In this document: positions 22,832 to 43,800 of the stretch, in pieces
Numbering within the stretch: the stretch's first letter is position 1
How the letters are laid out: every line of letters begins with the position of its first letter
Assembly: GCA_033675265.1 (NCBI GenBank)
Contig: JAUJYZ010001308.1
Span: 211,001-275,000 of the forward strand
Length of the DNA: 64,000 nucleotides
Source of the DNA: Actinostola sp. cb2023
Lineage: Eukaryota > Cnidaria > Anthozoa > Actiniaria > Actinostolidae
Reading direction: 5' to 3'
The notes under the pieces: generated by a model
Database searches by the model: none
The model's input: the letters and a program-made list of their open reading frames with translations, nothing else
Told to the model about the DNA's origin: nothing
Translations under genes and position numbers: made by a program

Positions 22832-23800
22832 TGACTCTTATACTTAACTATTCAAGCTATTGCTACCCATATAAGCCATACTTTACCTCACCCAATGCAG
22901 TGAATCAATCAATATGTATACACAGACTTGTTCAATAAAACTAATCCAAAACATAGTTATTGATATCAAACCTTGAAAATAGCCTGTCAATGCATTACTC
23001 AATCACTTTAGTCAACCAGAAAGTGTACTCCTGAAGGATCATGGGAATATTGCATTACAAATATTAAAGTTATTATTTTATTATTATGCGAGTCGAATTG
23101 CAAGGATATTTTATTATAGCTATTTTGTTATTTGTTACACCAATGAAATATTAACTTCCTCTTTTTCTGTCTGTGATTTTATTATTATTTCTATTTCCTG
23201 ACGCTGTTTCAATGACAAAAAGTTTCATTGTTATACCCATACATACTACATACATACATACTTTGTTACATGTTCCCTCTAGGGCTTTTCAACATATGAT
23301 ATCCTGATGTAATTGTGAAACTGCACTCACAGAAACTGTGGTGATCACTTATCAACCTTCTCAATACAAGTTGTTGAATTTGCTACCCTGTTTCAGCACA
23401 ATACAATATTTGTTTTCGATGTACATGTATGGGACTTATTAGGCCCCTAGCATTACAGCTAATGTATCGAATAAATTGCCGAATTTGTTACGGTTTCAGT
23501 ATGTTGTAATATGGTGACACTGGACATTTCCTGGTAGGGACACCTCAAAACCCTGACTGCACGTAAAATGCAATTTCATTCCTAAGCTCAAAAATATGTA
23601 CCCTAGATCTGTACATCATAACAGACTATGATAATGCTGGTGTAATATTGGGTCTCTTATTCAAGACAGTCCCTATCCCAGACCTGAAATGGCATCCTCT
23701 CCCAGACTATAAGAGCAAAAATGAAACAAAGATCCTCCCCCAGACTATAAGAGCAAAACGACCCTATCCTAGACCCATACCCTATATATCCCACATTATC
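22832..23800. other. Intergenic stretch with no gene seen
   Basis: Between the BRMS1L polyadenylation signal and BANF1. AT-rich unique sequence without a convincing reading frame or RNA gene. A short direct repeat with CCCAGACTATAAGAGCAAAA occurs at 23701-23757. Confidence 0.6.
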
Positions 23801-23802
23801 CT

Positions 23803-24055
23803 ATGGGAGGTTTTATGGAATCTTTTTCTGACGTCAAAATCTGTCGCGAGTGGCCGTCAAACCGTCATTTTACTTGCTCAAAACTTCAATTTTAGATCGG
23901 TGAAGTCTAAATATCTGTCAAATATAAGTTACTTATAAACAAACAAACAAATGTCATCTAGTTGCTTGAATCTAAAAAACTAACAGACTTTGAAAGTTAG
24001 GTTCGAACATTTTGTAGATTTTGACGGCCACTACGTCACACGTAAAACCTCCCAT
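23803..24055. mobile_element. Small MITE with ATGGGAGGTTTTA termini
   Basis: ATGGGAGGTTTTATGG at the left is mirrored by CGTAAAACCTCCCAT at the right. Inner inverted blocks (TGACGTCAAAATCTG and TTTTGACGGCCACTACGTCA) support a foldback element of about 253 bp. Confidence 0.65.
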
Positions 24056-24172
24056 ACATATTACATCTCAGCCAATCAGAGCTCACCATTTCTATGAAAT
24101 ATCCACCCGTATTCCATAGAAAACCATGGAATAACCAATTACATACCTGTATAGTATATATAGAGTATAGAG

Positions 24173-24197
24173 TACCCCCCCCCCCCCCCCCCCCCCA
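24173..24197. repeat. Poly-C tract
   Basis: A run of more than 20 C bases followed by A7, between two copies of TATAGAGTATAGAGTAC. Length may be unreliable in the assembly. Confidence 0.8.
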
Positions 24198-24277
24198 AAA
24201 AAATATAGAGTATAGAGTACTCCCACCCTAATTTAATCCTTGATAGAGTATTTTGTTATGGCTGAACCATTAATTCC

Positions 24278-24500
24278 TAGACATATATACCTCGATCAGT
24301 CTCTTATCCTTCCTCGGATTAGTCTCCACGGACGTACATTACTCCTTCGTATTGTAAACTAGTTTCGCCTGTCCGGCCTCTTCAGTACACTGTACTTTAC
24401 GAACAGGTGAAACTAGTTTACAATACGAATGAGTAATGTGCGTCCTTGGAGACTGATCCGAGGATCAGGAAGGATAAGAGACTGATTGAGGTATGTCTGT
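24278..24500. mobile_element. Palindromic element between BRMS1L and BANF1
   Basis: Arms of about 100 bp (24278-24380 and 24395-24500) are inverted copies, including CAGTCTCTTATCCTTCCTCG and TTGTAAACTAGTTTCGCCTG. The short loop contains CCGGCCTCTTCAGTACACTG. Probably a MITE. Confidence 0.75.
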
Positions 24501-24772
24501 GACAAACTCCACTTATGCTCAAATCGAAGAGTTGAGTAATTCATTAATTCCTAGCCTGCGTTAAAACCGATCCAAATCGGTGCTAATCGGGATTAGGATC
24601 GGCTGTAACGCGGGCTATTTATAATTCCCTGCTTTTGAACTCCCCTTGGCAAAATCCACAAGCTAAACAGTATCTAGAAAGTGAAAGATGGTCGTCATTA
24701 AAAATTACAATGTTTTTATTATATCTTGATAGAACAAATTTTTGACACCATTTCGTCTACCGAAAAGGATGT

Positions 24773-25045
24773 TCACAGAAAGGCTTCACACCAATCGTTC
24801 AAACAATTGAAACAATCTCCACCTTGTTTCTTGTTGGCGTTGATTTCAGTTTTTAAAAACTCTCTAAACATTTCCTCGTCTTTCTTGAGCAGCAAGAATT
24901 GTCCCAGTACAACATAAGCCTTGTCAAAGCCCTTCTCTGCCAGTCTAGCTCCGAGTGCATCGCCGATCCCTGCAAGCTCTGTTACTTTCTTTTCTCCCAT
25001 GGGTTCGCTAACGAAATTTTTGTGCTTTTGCGATGTGGAACTCAT
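24773..25045 (-). CDS. BANF1: Barrier-to-autointegration factor (BAF), single exon
   Basis: A small DNA-bridging protein of the animal nucleus and nuclear envelope. It dimerises, binds DNA non-specifically and links chromatin to LEM-domain proteins and lamins. The 90 residues align along their whole length with human BAF (89 residues): [15 protein letters not shown], the helix-hairpin-helix segment [38 protein letters not shown] and the end [14 protein letters not shown]. The N-terminus MSSTSQK keeps the Ser/Thr cluster that VRK kinases phosphorylate in other animals. No intron. The minus-strand AATAAA is at 24720-24715. It is divergent with a VRK1-like kinase, 469 bp between starts. Confidence 0.97.
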   Translation of the reverse strand: MSSTSQKHKNFVSEPMGEKKVTELAGIGDALGARLAEKGFDKAYVVLGQFLLLKKDEEMFREFLKTEINANKKQGGDCFNCLNDWCEAFL

Positions 25046-25514
25046 TCTATGAAATCAAAAGCAGACATGACTCAACAAGGGAATGCAGGCAGGTAGAATG
25101 TCAACATGAGGTTTGAACGACAACACATGGTTCTAAATAGCTTGATATTCTATAAAATAAATCAATATTTACCTGTTAACTTGGAACAAGACTACTTCAA
25201 TCTGCGATCAATGAAGACAACTGCTAAATAGACGAGTTTTCCTTTCCTTTGAATAATGGTTGGCAATGTAAATTTCCAAACCAGCCTTATGACCATGTTT
25301 GGTCAATTTATCCATATATGGATGTATAAAAATGGCGGGAAAACAATGAAATCGATCGATATTTCGCTGGAAGAAAAGGAAGTGAAAAGTGAAAGCTTCA
25401 AACGGTTTGCAGTGTAAAATAACGCTTTGCTGTCCCTCGAAATTGGATTTATAGAGTCCATAATCATTTTTATCTGTTATACAAGAAGGTATATGTAAAG
25501 TTTTATTGTGAAAA
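25046..25514. promoter_or_regulatory. Divergent BANF1 / VRK promoter region
   Basis: 469 bp between the two start codons, containing both 5' UTRs and any shared control sites. The region is unique sequence without transposon or satellite, unlike most non-coding DNA here. I see no definite TATA box. Co-regulation of substrate and kinase is inference. Confidence 0.55.
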
Positions 25515-34486
<8,972 letters not shown>

Positions 34487-34810
34487 ACAATCCAACAAAA
34501 CAAAGCGAAAACCACGTGCTGCAAAACCTGTACTCGTAGACATGGCGACCTCGCCTATCGTGTTTAAAGACTAAAAGCGTTGTATGGTAGTTATGAGTAC
34601 AAAGTACAGCGCGAACAACACAGTCATTGAAGCAACTGTTTAGCGCACATTGAGTTTATTAGACAAATTGTATCAATTTTGTAAAATAATAAATATGTTG
34701 ATTTTACTCTGTACTATAATAAATAATTGATGGACACAACCTCTTGCCCTCGAACCACCCGTCCATTACCAAAAGGGATCCTTGCATTCATTTGTGTCAT
34801 CCCTGCCGTG
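34487..34810. terminator. Convergent 3' ends of VRK and TASP1
   Basis: Plus-strand AATAAA signals lie at 34688-34693 and 34718-34723 (VRK). A minus-strand AATAAA lies at 34660-34655 (TASP1). If used, the TASP1 transcript extends past the VRK signal, so the two mRNAs overlap antisense by some tens of bases. Signals are read from sequence; cleavage sites are not known. Confidence 0.65.
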
Positions 34811-37800
34811 TCAGCTTGGCTGTGAGGATTTTGTCTTCTGTCGTTGAACCACACCTTCTATCAAGACAGGGTTAAGTTGGTGGTAGTCAAAAGAAGTTGA
34901 ACGGGAAACTCGAACCTGAAATGCAAGACGAACAAGTTTGTCATGAGTAATCTTTGACTAGTCGTGAAAACTTGGTGTTGGAGTCGAGACCTTTACGCAG
35001 ATATTGCAATAATGTAATTACCCTGGGTTTGTGGTGGTCTGTTGACATGTGTCCGACACACATACTTGATGCATTGTGTCCCCAAACAAACTCTATTTCA
35101 CGATCTACAATAAACAGAAACAAAGAATAGAAACACTACGTCCACGAAAACGCGCAAATCGCATTAAAAAAAACTGACAAAATAAATGTGGCTTAATACG
35201 AATATAATAATAATAATTTATTTCTTCAATATAGAAATGAGAACTGATGAAGAACAAATGTTTGGAAAAAATCAGACGCCTCGAGTGCGATTAGAACCCA
35301 CAACACGTCGGACCCATGTGTGTACCTTGTTTATACACCTGTGTATATTTACCCATGTGTGTACCTTGTTTATACACCTGTGTATATTTACCCATGTGTG
35401 TACCTTGTTTATACACCTGTGTATATTTACCCATGTGTGTACCTTGTTTATACACCTGTGTATATTTACCCATGTGTGTACCTTGTTTATACACCTGTGT
35501 ATATTTACCCATGTGTGTACCTTGTTTATACACCTGTGTATATTTACCCATGTGTGTACCTTGTTTATACACCTGTGTATATTTACCCATGTGTGTACCT
35601 TGTTTATACACCTGTGTATATTTACCCATGTGTGTACCTTGTTTATACACCCGTGTATATTTACCCATGTGTGTACCTTGTTTATACACCTGTGTATATT
35701 TACCCATGTGTGTACCTTGTTTATACACCTGTGTATATTTACCCATGTGTGTACCTTGTTTATACACCTGTGTATATTTACCCATGTGTGTACCTTGTTT
35801 ATACACCTGTGTATACCTCACCTTCTATCGTCCCTGTCAACCTAAGCAAAACGACCCCTGCAAGCTTTTGTTTCTCGCACCTTGACAGATAGCAGGAATC
35901 TGTCCAAATGGAAATGAACACATTGACATATTTTGGTGCGCACAATTTAATTTCAGGAAAAATAAATAAAAAATAATAATAACTATTTATTTAAGGAAAG
36001 AAAAAACATTTGATCCTACCAAGAAATTTGTTCTGCAAGACATCGTTGACTGCATTGGTTCCATCTCTACGTAAGAAAACGAACATGAAGTCTGGTTCAC
36101 ACTGGTGGAATGCGATAGTTCAGTAAATGACAATCAACCAGGGATTGCTAACTAACCTATTCAGAGCCAATTCTGCACACTCTTTAGCAAGCATAGTCTT
36201 GATTAAGTATTCCCCACAACCTGCACAAGAAAAGAAACGTTATGGAATGTCTTACCGTAACTACATAAAGTCATTTTTGTATGAGTGGGAAACCCACGGT
36301 ACGGAGTTACGGTCACAGTATGGTATCGAAGACATTCTATTCAACCAATCACAGTGCGCAAAATCATCGCTCAACCAATCAGGATGCTTGGATACGGCAT
36401 GATGGCGCGATACGGTCACCGCACGGCACGAACCGTACCGTATCCACTTCCCACTCATACGAAAACGACTCTATTACTCAATACATACCTGTTGTACAGC
36501 AAGCCACACTAGTTCCTTTCCCGTCCGATGCATTCTTAGCCCAACAACCACCGCCATACACTGCTGCCTGTTGTCATGCAATATATATATATAATAAATT
36601 CAATAAACGTCCTAGGTTTTGTTGCATATTACATTGCAAGACCGAAATGCATTGTGGGTGTGTGTTTTCTTCTATTTTGGGTTCCAAAACCCGCAAACAA
36701 ATATCAGGGAAGCTCTGACAGTCAACCATGATCTCAGTTTCAGCAACGCAATGCAAATGAATACATGTATTGATCAGTCCATAATGCACTTCGGTCTGGG
36801 TATGCAACAAAACCTAGAACAACGTTTATTGAATTAGCTGTAATAGTTTTCCTTCGTACTGTAGTCTTTCTAAACCGTTGCGCTGTACGTACTGCGCATG
36901 AGCAGCACCCAAGTGCAAAAGGCATTATACCTGTCCCACACGACCTGGAGTCTTGAGCAACAATCCACCACTTGAAGCACCTGCACTGACATTACCAGCC
37001 AAATCCAAGCACACTACACCCACTGTATCCATGCAACTGTCTTCCTGGAAAAATAAGATTCCTCTCAGTTATAAACCGCGGCATTGTCGCATCGCAAGCG
37101 TGTGAGAGTAGCACGTGCGATAAATGACCAAGCAAATCCTCGCCGTGCAGCCGCAGAATGTGATACTTACATAAGAACACAGGTCTTCAACTTTACGTTT
37201 CTTTGCTGGCTCGTCTGTATCTGCGCTCATCTTTAGTGCGTCAAGTTTGATTCTGCTTTTGTTAAATGCTGTACGACTTTTTTCTACAAAATGATCAATC
37301 TTTATGTATTTACGCGTACCGCACATGTACCGTAAGTATAAACTATTGTTTTCCATGAAAAAGTATCATTAAACATGCCACTGCAAAGTGGATTTATCTG
37401 AAAATGCATTTTTATTGTTTTAAAGTGCATATGAAGCGAAATGTTTTCAACTGTTTTCTTAGAAAATAAGAAATACATATTTTGTCTTTTACCAGTAATA
37501 AGCGAAGTGTGTGTAACTTTCTCAATAGAATGACGTTCTGCCCAGTCCACAGCACCATCTCCTACAAGGAATCTGTTGTATTAAAATATACAAGAAAATG
37601 ATGGTCACAACTGATACTTTTGCAGTCTGCACAAAAAGCATTCACTCTCGCCTGTATTGCAATGCCTGAGTACTATACTAGCTTTATTGCAAATATAGCC
37701 ATCTCCATTGGGGGATGAGTTCTGGGTACTCCATGTGAGGCAGGGGATGAGTTCTGGGTAATCCATGTGAGACAGGGGATGAGTTCTGGGTACTCCATGT

Positions 37801-40800
37801 GAGGCAGGGGATGATTTCTGGGTACTCCATGTGAGGCAGGGGATGAGTTCTGGGTACTCCATGTGAGGCAGGGGATGAGTTCTGGGTACTCCATGTGAGG
37901 CAGGGGATGATGATTTCTGGGTACTCCATGTGAGGCAGGGGATGAGTTCTGGGTACTCCATGTGAGGCAGGGGATGAGTTCTGGGTACCCCATGTGAGGC
38001 AGGGGATGAGTTCTGGGTACTCCATGTGAGGCAGGGGATGAGAGTTCTGGGTACTCCATGTGAGGCAGGGGATGAGTTCTGGGTACTACCATGTGAGGCA
38101 GGGGATGAGTTCTGGGTGAGTTCTGGGTACCCCATGTGAGGCAGGGGATGAGTTCTGGGTACTCCATGTGAGGCAGGGGATGAGTTCTGGGTACTCCATG
38201 TGAGGCAGGGGATGAGTTCTGTGTACTCCATGTGAGGCAGGGGATGAGTTCTGGGTACTCCATGTGAGGCAGGGGATGAGTTCTGGGTACTCCATGTGAG
38301 GCAGGGGATGAGTTCTGGGTACTCCATGTGAGGCAGGGGATGAGTTCTGGGTACTCCATGTGAGGCAGGGGATGAGTTCTGGGTACTCCATGTGAGACAG
38401 GGGATGAGTTCTGGGTACTCCATGTGAGACAGGGGATGAGTTCTGGGTACTCCATGTGAGACAGGGGATGAGTTCTGGGTACTCCATGTGAGGCAGGGGA
38501 TGAGTTCTGGGTACTCCATGTGAGGCAGGGGATGAGTTCTGGGTACTCCATGTGAGGCAGGGGATGAGTTCTGGGTACTCCATGTGAGGCAGGGGATGAG
38601 TTCTGGGTACTCCATGTGAGGCAGGGGATGAGTTCTGGGTACTCCATGTGAGGCAGGGGATGAGTTCTGGGTACTCCATGTGAGGCAGGGGATGAGTTCT
38701 GGGTACTCCATGTGAGGCAGGGGATGAGTTCTGGGTACTCCATGTGAGGCAGGGGATGAGTTCTGGGTACTCCATGTGAGGCAGGGGATGAGTTCTGGGT
38801 TCTGGGTACTCCATGTGAGGCAGGGGATGAGTTCTGGGTACTCCATGTGAGGCAGGGGATGAGTTCTGGGTACTCCATGTGAGGCAGGGGATGAGTTCTG
38901 GGTACTCCATGTGAGGCAGGGGATGAGTTCTGGGTACTCCATGTGAGGCAGGGGATGAGTTCTGGGTACTCCATGTGAGGCAGGGGATGAGTTCTGGGTA
39001 TCCATGTGAGGCAGGGGATGAGTTCTGGGTACTCCATGTGAGGCAGGGGATGAGTTCTGGGTACTCCATGTGAGGCAGGGGATGAGTTCTGGGTACTCCA
39101 TGTGAGGCAGGGGATGAGTTCTGGGTACTCCATGTGAGGCAGGGGATGAGTTCTGGGTACTCCATGTGAGGCAGGGGATGAGTTCTGGGTACTCCATGTG
39201 AGGCAGGGGATGAGTTCTGGGTACTCCATGTGTGAGGCAGGGGATGAGTTCTGGGTACTCCATGTGAGGCAGGGGATGAGTTCTGGGTACTCCATGTGAG
39301 GCAGGGGATGAGTTCTGGGGGGATGAGTTCTGGGTACTCCATGTGAGGCAGGGGATGAGTTCTGGGTACTCCATGTGAGGCAGGGGATGAGTTCTGGGTA
39401 CTCCATGTGAGGCAGGGGATGAGTTCTGGGTACTCCATGTGAGGCAGGGGATGAGTTCTGGGTACTCCATGTGAGGCAGGGGATGAGTTCTGGGTACTCC
39501 ATGTGAGGCAGGGGATGAGTTCTGGGTACTCCATGTGAGGCAGGGGATGAGTTCTGGGTACTCCATGTGAGGCAGGGGATGAGTTCTGGGTACTCCATGT
39601 GAGGCAGGGGATGAGTTCTGGGTACTCCATGTGAGACAGGGGATGAGTTCTGGGTACTCCATGTGAGACAGGGGATGAGTTCTGGGTACCCCATGTGAGG
39701 CAGGGGATGAGTTCTGGGTACTCCATGTGAGGCAGGGGATGAGTTCTGGGTACTCCATGTGAGGCAGGGGATGAGTTCTGGGTACTCCATGTGAGGCAGG
39801 ATCTGAGTTCTGGGTACTCCATGTGAGGCAGTTCTGGGTACTCCATGTGAGGCAGGGGATGAGTTCTGGGTACTCCATGTGAGGCAGGGGATGAGTTCTG
39901 GGTACTCCATGTGAGGCAGGGGATGTGGGTACTCCATGTGAGGCAGGGGATGAGTTCTGGGTACTCCATGTGAGGCAGGGGATGAGTTCTGGGTACTCCA
40001 TGTGAGGCAGGGGATGAGTTCTGGGTACCCATGTGAGGCAGGGGATGAGTTCTGGGTACTCCATGTGAGGCAGGGGATGAGTTCTGGGTACTCCATGTGA
40101 GGCAGGGGATGAGTTCTGGGTACTCCATGTGCAGGGGATGAGTTCTGGGTACTCCATGTGAGGCAGGGGATGAGTTCTGGGTACTCCATGTGAGGCAGGG
40201 GGATGAGTTCTGGGTACTCCATGTGAGGCAGGGGATGAGTTCTGGGTACTCCATGTGAGGCAGGGGATGAGTTCTGGGTACTCCATGTGAGGCAGGGGAT
40301 GAGTTCTGGGTACTCCATGTGAGGCAGGGGATGAGTCTGGGTACTCCATGTGAGGCAGGGGATGAGTTCTGGGTACTCCATGTGAGACAGGGGATGAGTT
40401 CTGGGTACTCCATGTGAGGCAGGGGATGAGTTCTGGGTACTCCATGTGAGGCAGGGGATGAGTTCTGGGTACTCCATGTGAGGCAGGGGATGAGTTCTGG
40501 GTACTCCATGTGAGGCAGGGGATGAGTTCTGGGTACTCCATGTGAGGCAGGGGATGAGTTCTGGGTACTCCATGTGAGGCAGGGGATGAGTTCTGGGTAC
40601 CCCATGTGAGGCAGGGGATGAGTTCTGGGTACTCCATGTGAGGCAGGGGATGAGTTCTGGGTACTCCATGTGAGGCAGGGGATGAGTTCTGGGTACTCCA
40701 TGTGAGGCAGGGGATGAGTTCTGGGTACTCCATGTGAGGCAGGGGATGAGTTCTGGGTACTCCATGTGAGACAGGGGATGAGTTCTGGGTACTCCATGTG

Positions 40801-43800
40801 AGGCAGGGGATGAGTTCTGGGTACTCCATGTGAGAGCAGGGGATGAGTTCTGGGTACTCCATGTGAGGCAGGGGATGAGTTCTGGGTACTCCATGTGAGG
40901 CAGGGGATGAGTTCTGGGTACTCCATGTGAGGCAGGGGATGAGTTCTGGGTACTCCATGTGAGGCAGGGGATGAGTTCTGGGTACTCCATGTGAGGCAGG
41001 GGATGAGTTCTGGGTACTCCATGTGAGGCAGGGGATGAGTTCTGGGTACTCCATGTGAGGCAGGGGATGAGTTCTGGGTACTCCATGTGAGGCAGGGGAT
41101 GAGTTCTGGGTACTCCATGTGAGGCAGGGGATGAGTTCTGGGTACTCCATGTGAGGCAGGGGATGAGTTCTGGGTACTCCATGTGAGGCAGGGGATGAGT
41201 TCTGGGTACTCCATGTGAGGCAGGGGATGAGTTCTGGGTACTCCATGTGAGGCAGGGGATGAGTTCTGGGTACTCCATGTGAGGCAGGGGATGAGTTCTG
41301 GGTACTCCATGTGAGGCAGGGGATGAGTTCTGGGTACTCCATGTGAGGCAGGGGATGAGTTCTGGGTACTCCATGTGAGGCAGGGGATGAGTTCTGGGTC
41401 CATGTCCATGTGAGACAGGGGATGAGTTCTGGGTACTCCATGTGAGGCAGGGGATGAGTTCTGGGTACTCCATGTGAGGCAGGGGATGAGTTCTGGGTAC
41501 TCCATGTGAGGCAGTTCTGGGATGAGTTCTGGGTACTCCATGTGAGGCAGGGGATGAGTTCTGGGTACTCCATGTGAGGCACAGGGGATGAGTTCTGGGT
41601 ACTCCATGTGTGAGGTTCAGGGGATGAGTTCTGGGTACTCCATGTGAGGCAGGGGATGAGTTCTGGGTACTCCATGTGAGGCAGGGGATGAGTTCTGGGT
41701 ACTCCATGTGAGGCAGGGGATGAGTTCTGGGTACTCCATGTGAGGCAGGGGATGAGTTCTGGGTACTCCATGTGTGAGGCAGGGGATGAGTTCTGGGTAC
41801 TCCATGTGAGGCAGGGGATGAGTTCTGGGTACTCCATGTGAGGCAGGGGATGAGTTCTGGGTACTCCATGTGAGGCAGGGGGGGATGAGTTCTGGGTACT
41901 CCATGTGAGGCAGGGGATGAGTTCTGGGTACTCCATGTGAGGCAGGGGATGAGTTCTGGGTACTCCATGTGAGGCAGGGGATGAGTTCTGGGTACTCCAT
42001 GTGAGGCAGGGGATGAGTTCTGGGTACTCCATGTGAGGCAGGGGATGAGTTCTGGGTACTCCATGTGAGGCAGGGGATGAGTTCTGGGTACTCCATGTGA
42101 GGCAGGGGATGAGTTCTGGGTACTCCATGTGAGGCAGGGGATGAGTTCTGGGTACCCCATGTGAGGCAGGGGATGAGTTCTGGGTACTCCATGTGAGGCA
42201 GGGGATGAGTTCTGGGTACTCCATGTGAGGCAGGGGATGAGTTCTGGGTACTCCATGTGAGGCAGGGGATGAGTTCTGGGTACTCCATGTGAGGACAGGG
42301 GATGAGTTCTGGGTACTCCATGTGAGGCAGGGGATGAGTTCTGGGTACTCCATGTGAGGCAGGGGATGAGTTCTGGGTACTCCATGTGAGGCAGGGGATG
42401 AGTTCTGGGTACTCCATGTGAGGCAGGGGATGAGTTCTGGGTACTCCATGTGAGGCAGGGGATGAGTTCTGGGTACTCCATGTGAGGCAGGGGATGAGTT
42501 CTGGGTACTCCATGTGAGGCAGGGGATGAGTTCTGGGTACTCCATGTGAGGCAGGGGATGAGTTCTGGGTACTCCATGTGAGGCAGGGGATGAGTTCTGG
42601 GTACTCCATGTGAGGCAGGGGATGAGTTCTGGGTACTCCATGTGAGGCAGGGGATGAGTTCTGGGTACTCCATGTGAGGCAGGGGATGAGTTCTGGGTAC
42701 TCCATGTGAGGCAGGGGATGAGTTCTGGGTACTCCATGTGAGGCAGGGGATGAGTTCTGGGTACTCCATGTGAGACAGGGGATGAGTTCTGGGTACTCCA
42801 TTTGAGGCAGGGGGATGAGTTCTGGGTACTCCATGTGAGGCAGGGGATGAGTTCTGGGTACTCCATGTGAGGCAGGGGATGAGTTCTGGGTACTCCATGT
42901 GAGGCAGGGGATGAGTTCTGGGTACTCCATGTGAGGCAGGGGATGAGTTCTGGGTACTCCATGTGAGGCAGGGGATGAGTTCTGGGTACTCCATGTGAGG
43001 CAGGGGATGAGTTCTGGGTACTCCATGTGAGGCAGGGGATGAGTTCTGGGTACTCCATGTGAGGCAGGGGATGAGTTCTGGGTACTCCATGTGAGGCAGG
43101 GGATGAGTTCTGGGTACTCCATGTGAGGCAGGGGATGAGTTCTGGGTACTCCATGTGAGGCAGGGGATGAGTTCTGGGTACTCCATGTGAGGCAGGGGAT
43201 GAGTTCTGGGTACTCCATGTGAGGCAGGGGATGAGTTCTGGGTACTCCATGTGAGGCAGGGGATGAGTTCTCATGGTACTCCATGTGAGGCAGGGGATGA
43301 GTTCTGGGTACTCCTCCATGTGAGGCAGGGGATGAGTTCTGGGTACTCCATGTGAGGCAGGGGATGAGTTCTGGGTACTCCATGTGAGGCAGGGGATGAG
43401 TTCTGGGTAGTTCCATCCATGTGAGGCAGGGGATGAGTTCTGGGTACTCCATGTGAGGCAGGGGATGAGTTCTGGGTACTCCATGTGAGGCAGGGGATGA
43501 GTTCTGGGTACTCCATGTGAGGCAGGGGGGATGAGTTCTGGGTACTCCATGTGAGGCAGGGGATGAGTTCTGGGTACTCCATGTGAGGCAGGGGATGAGT
43601 TCTGGGTACTCCATGTGAGGCAGGGGATGAGTTCTGGGTACTCCATGTGAGGCAGGGGATGAGTTCTGGGTACTCCATGTGAGGCAGGGGATGAGTTCTG
43701 GGTACTCCATGTGAGGCAGGGGATGAGTTCTGGGTACTCCATGTGAGGCAGGGGATGAGTTCTGGGTACTCCATGTGAGGCAGGGGATGAGTTCTGGGTA

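Noticed and set aside
24173..24197. Poly-C tract as a regulatory signal
   Set aside because: More likely a simple repeat or assembly-length artefact in intergenic DNA.
34941..35123. TASP1 ending by read-through of exon 13 ([14 protein letters not shown])
   Set aside because: Splicing at 35021 to an in-phase exon at 34915 gives a C-terminus (VRVSRS...LIEGVV) that matches the human ending better; kept only as an alternative.
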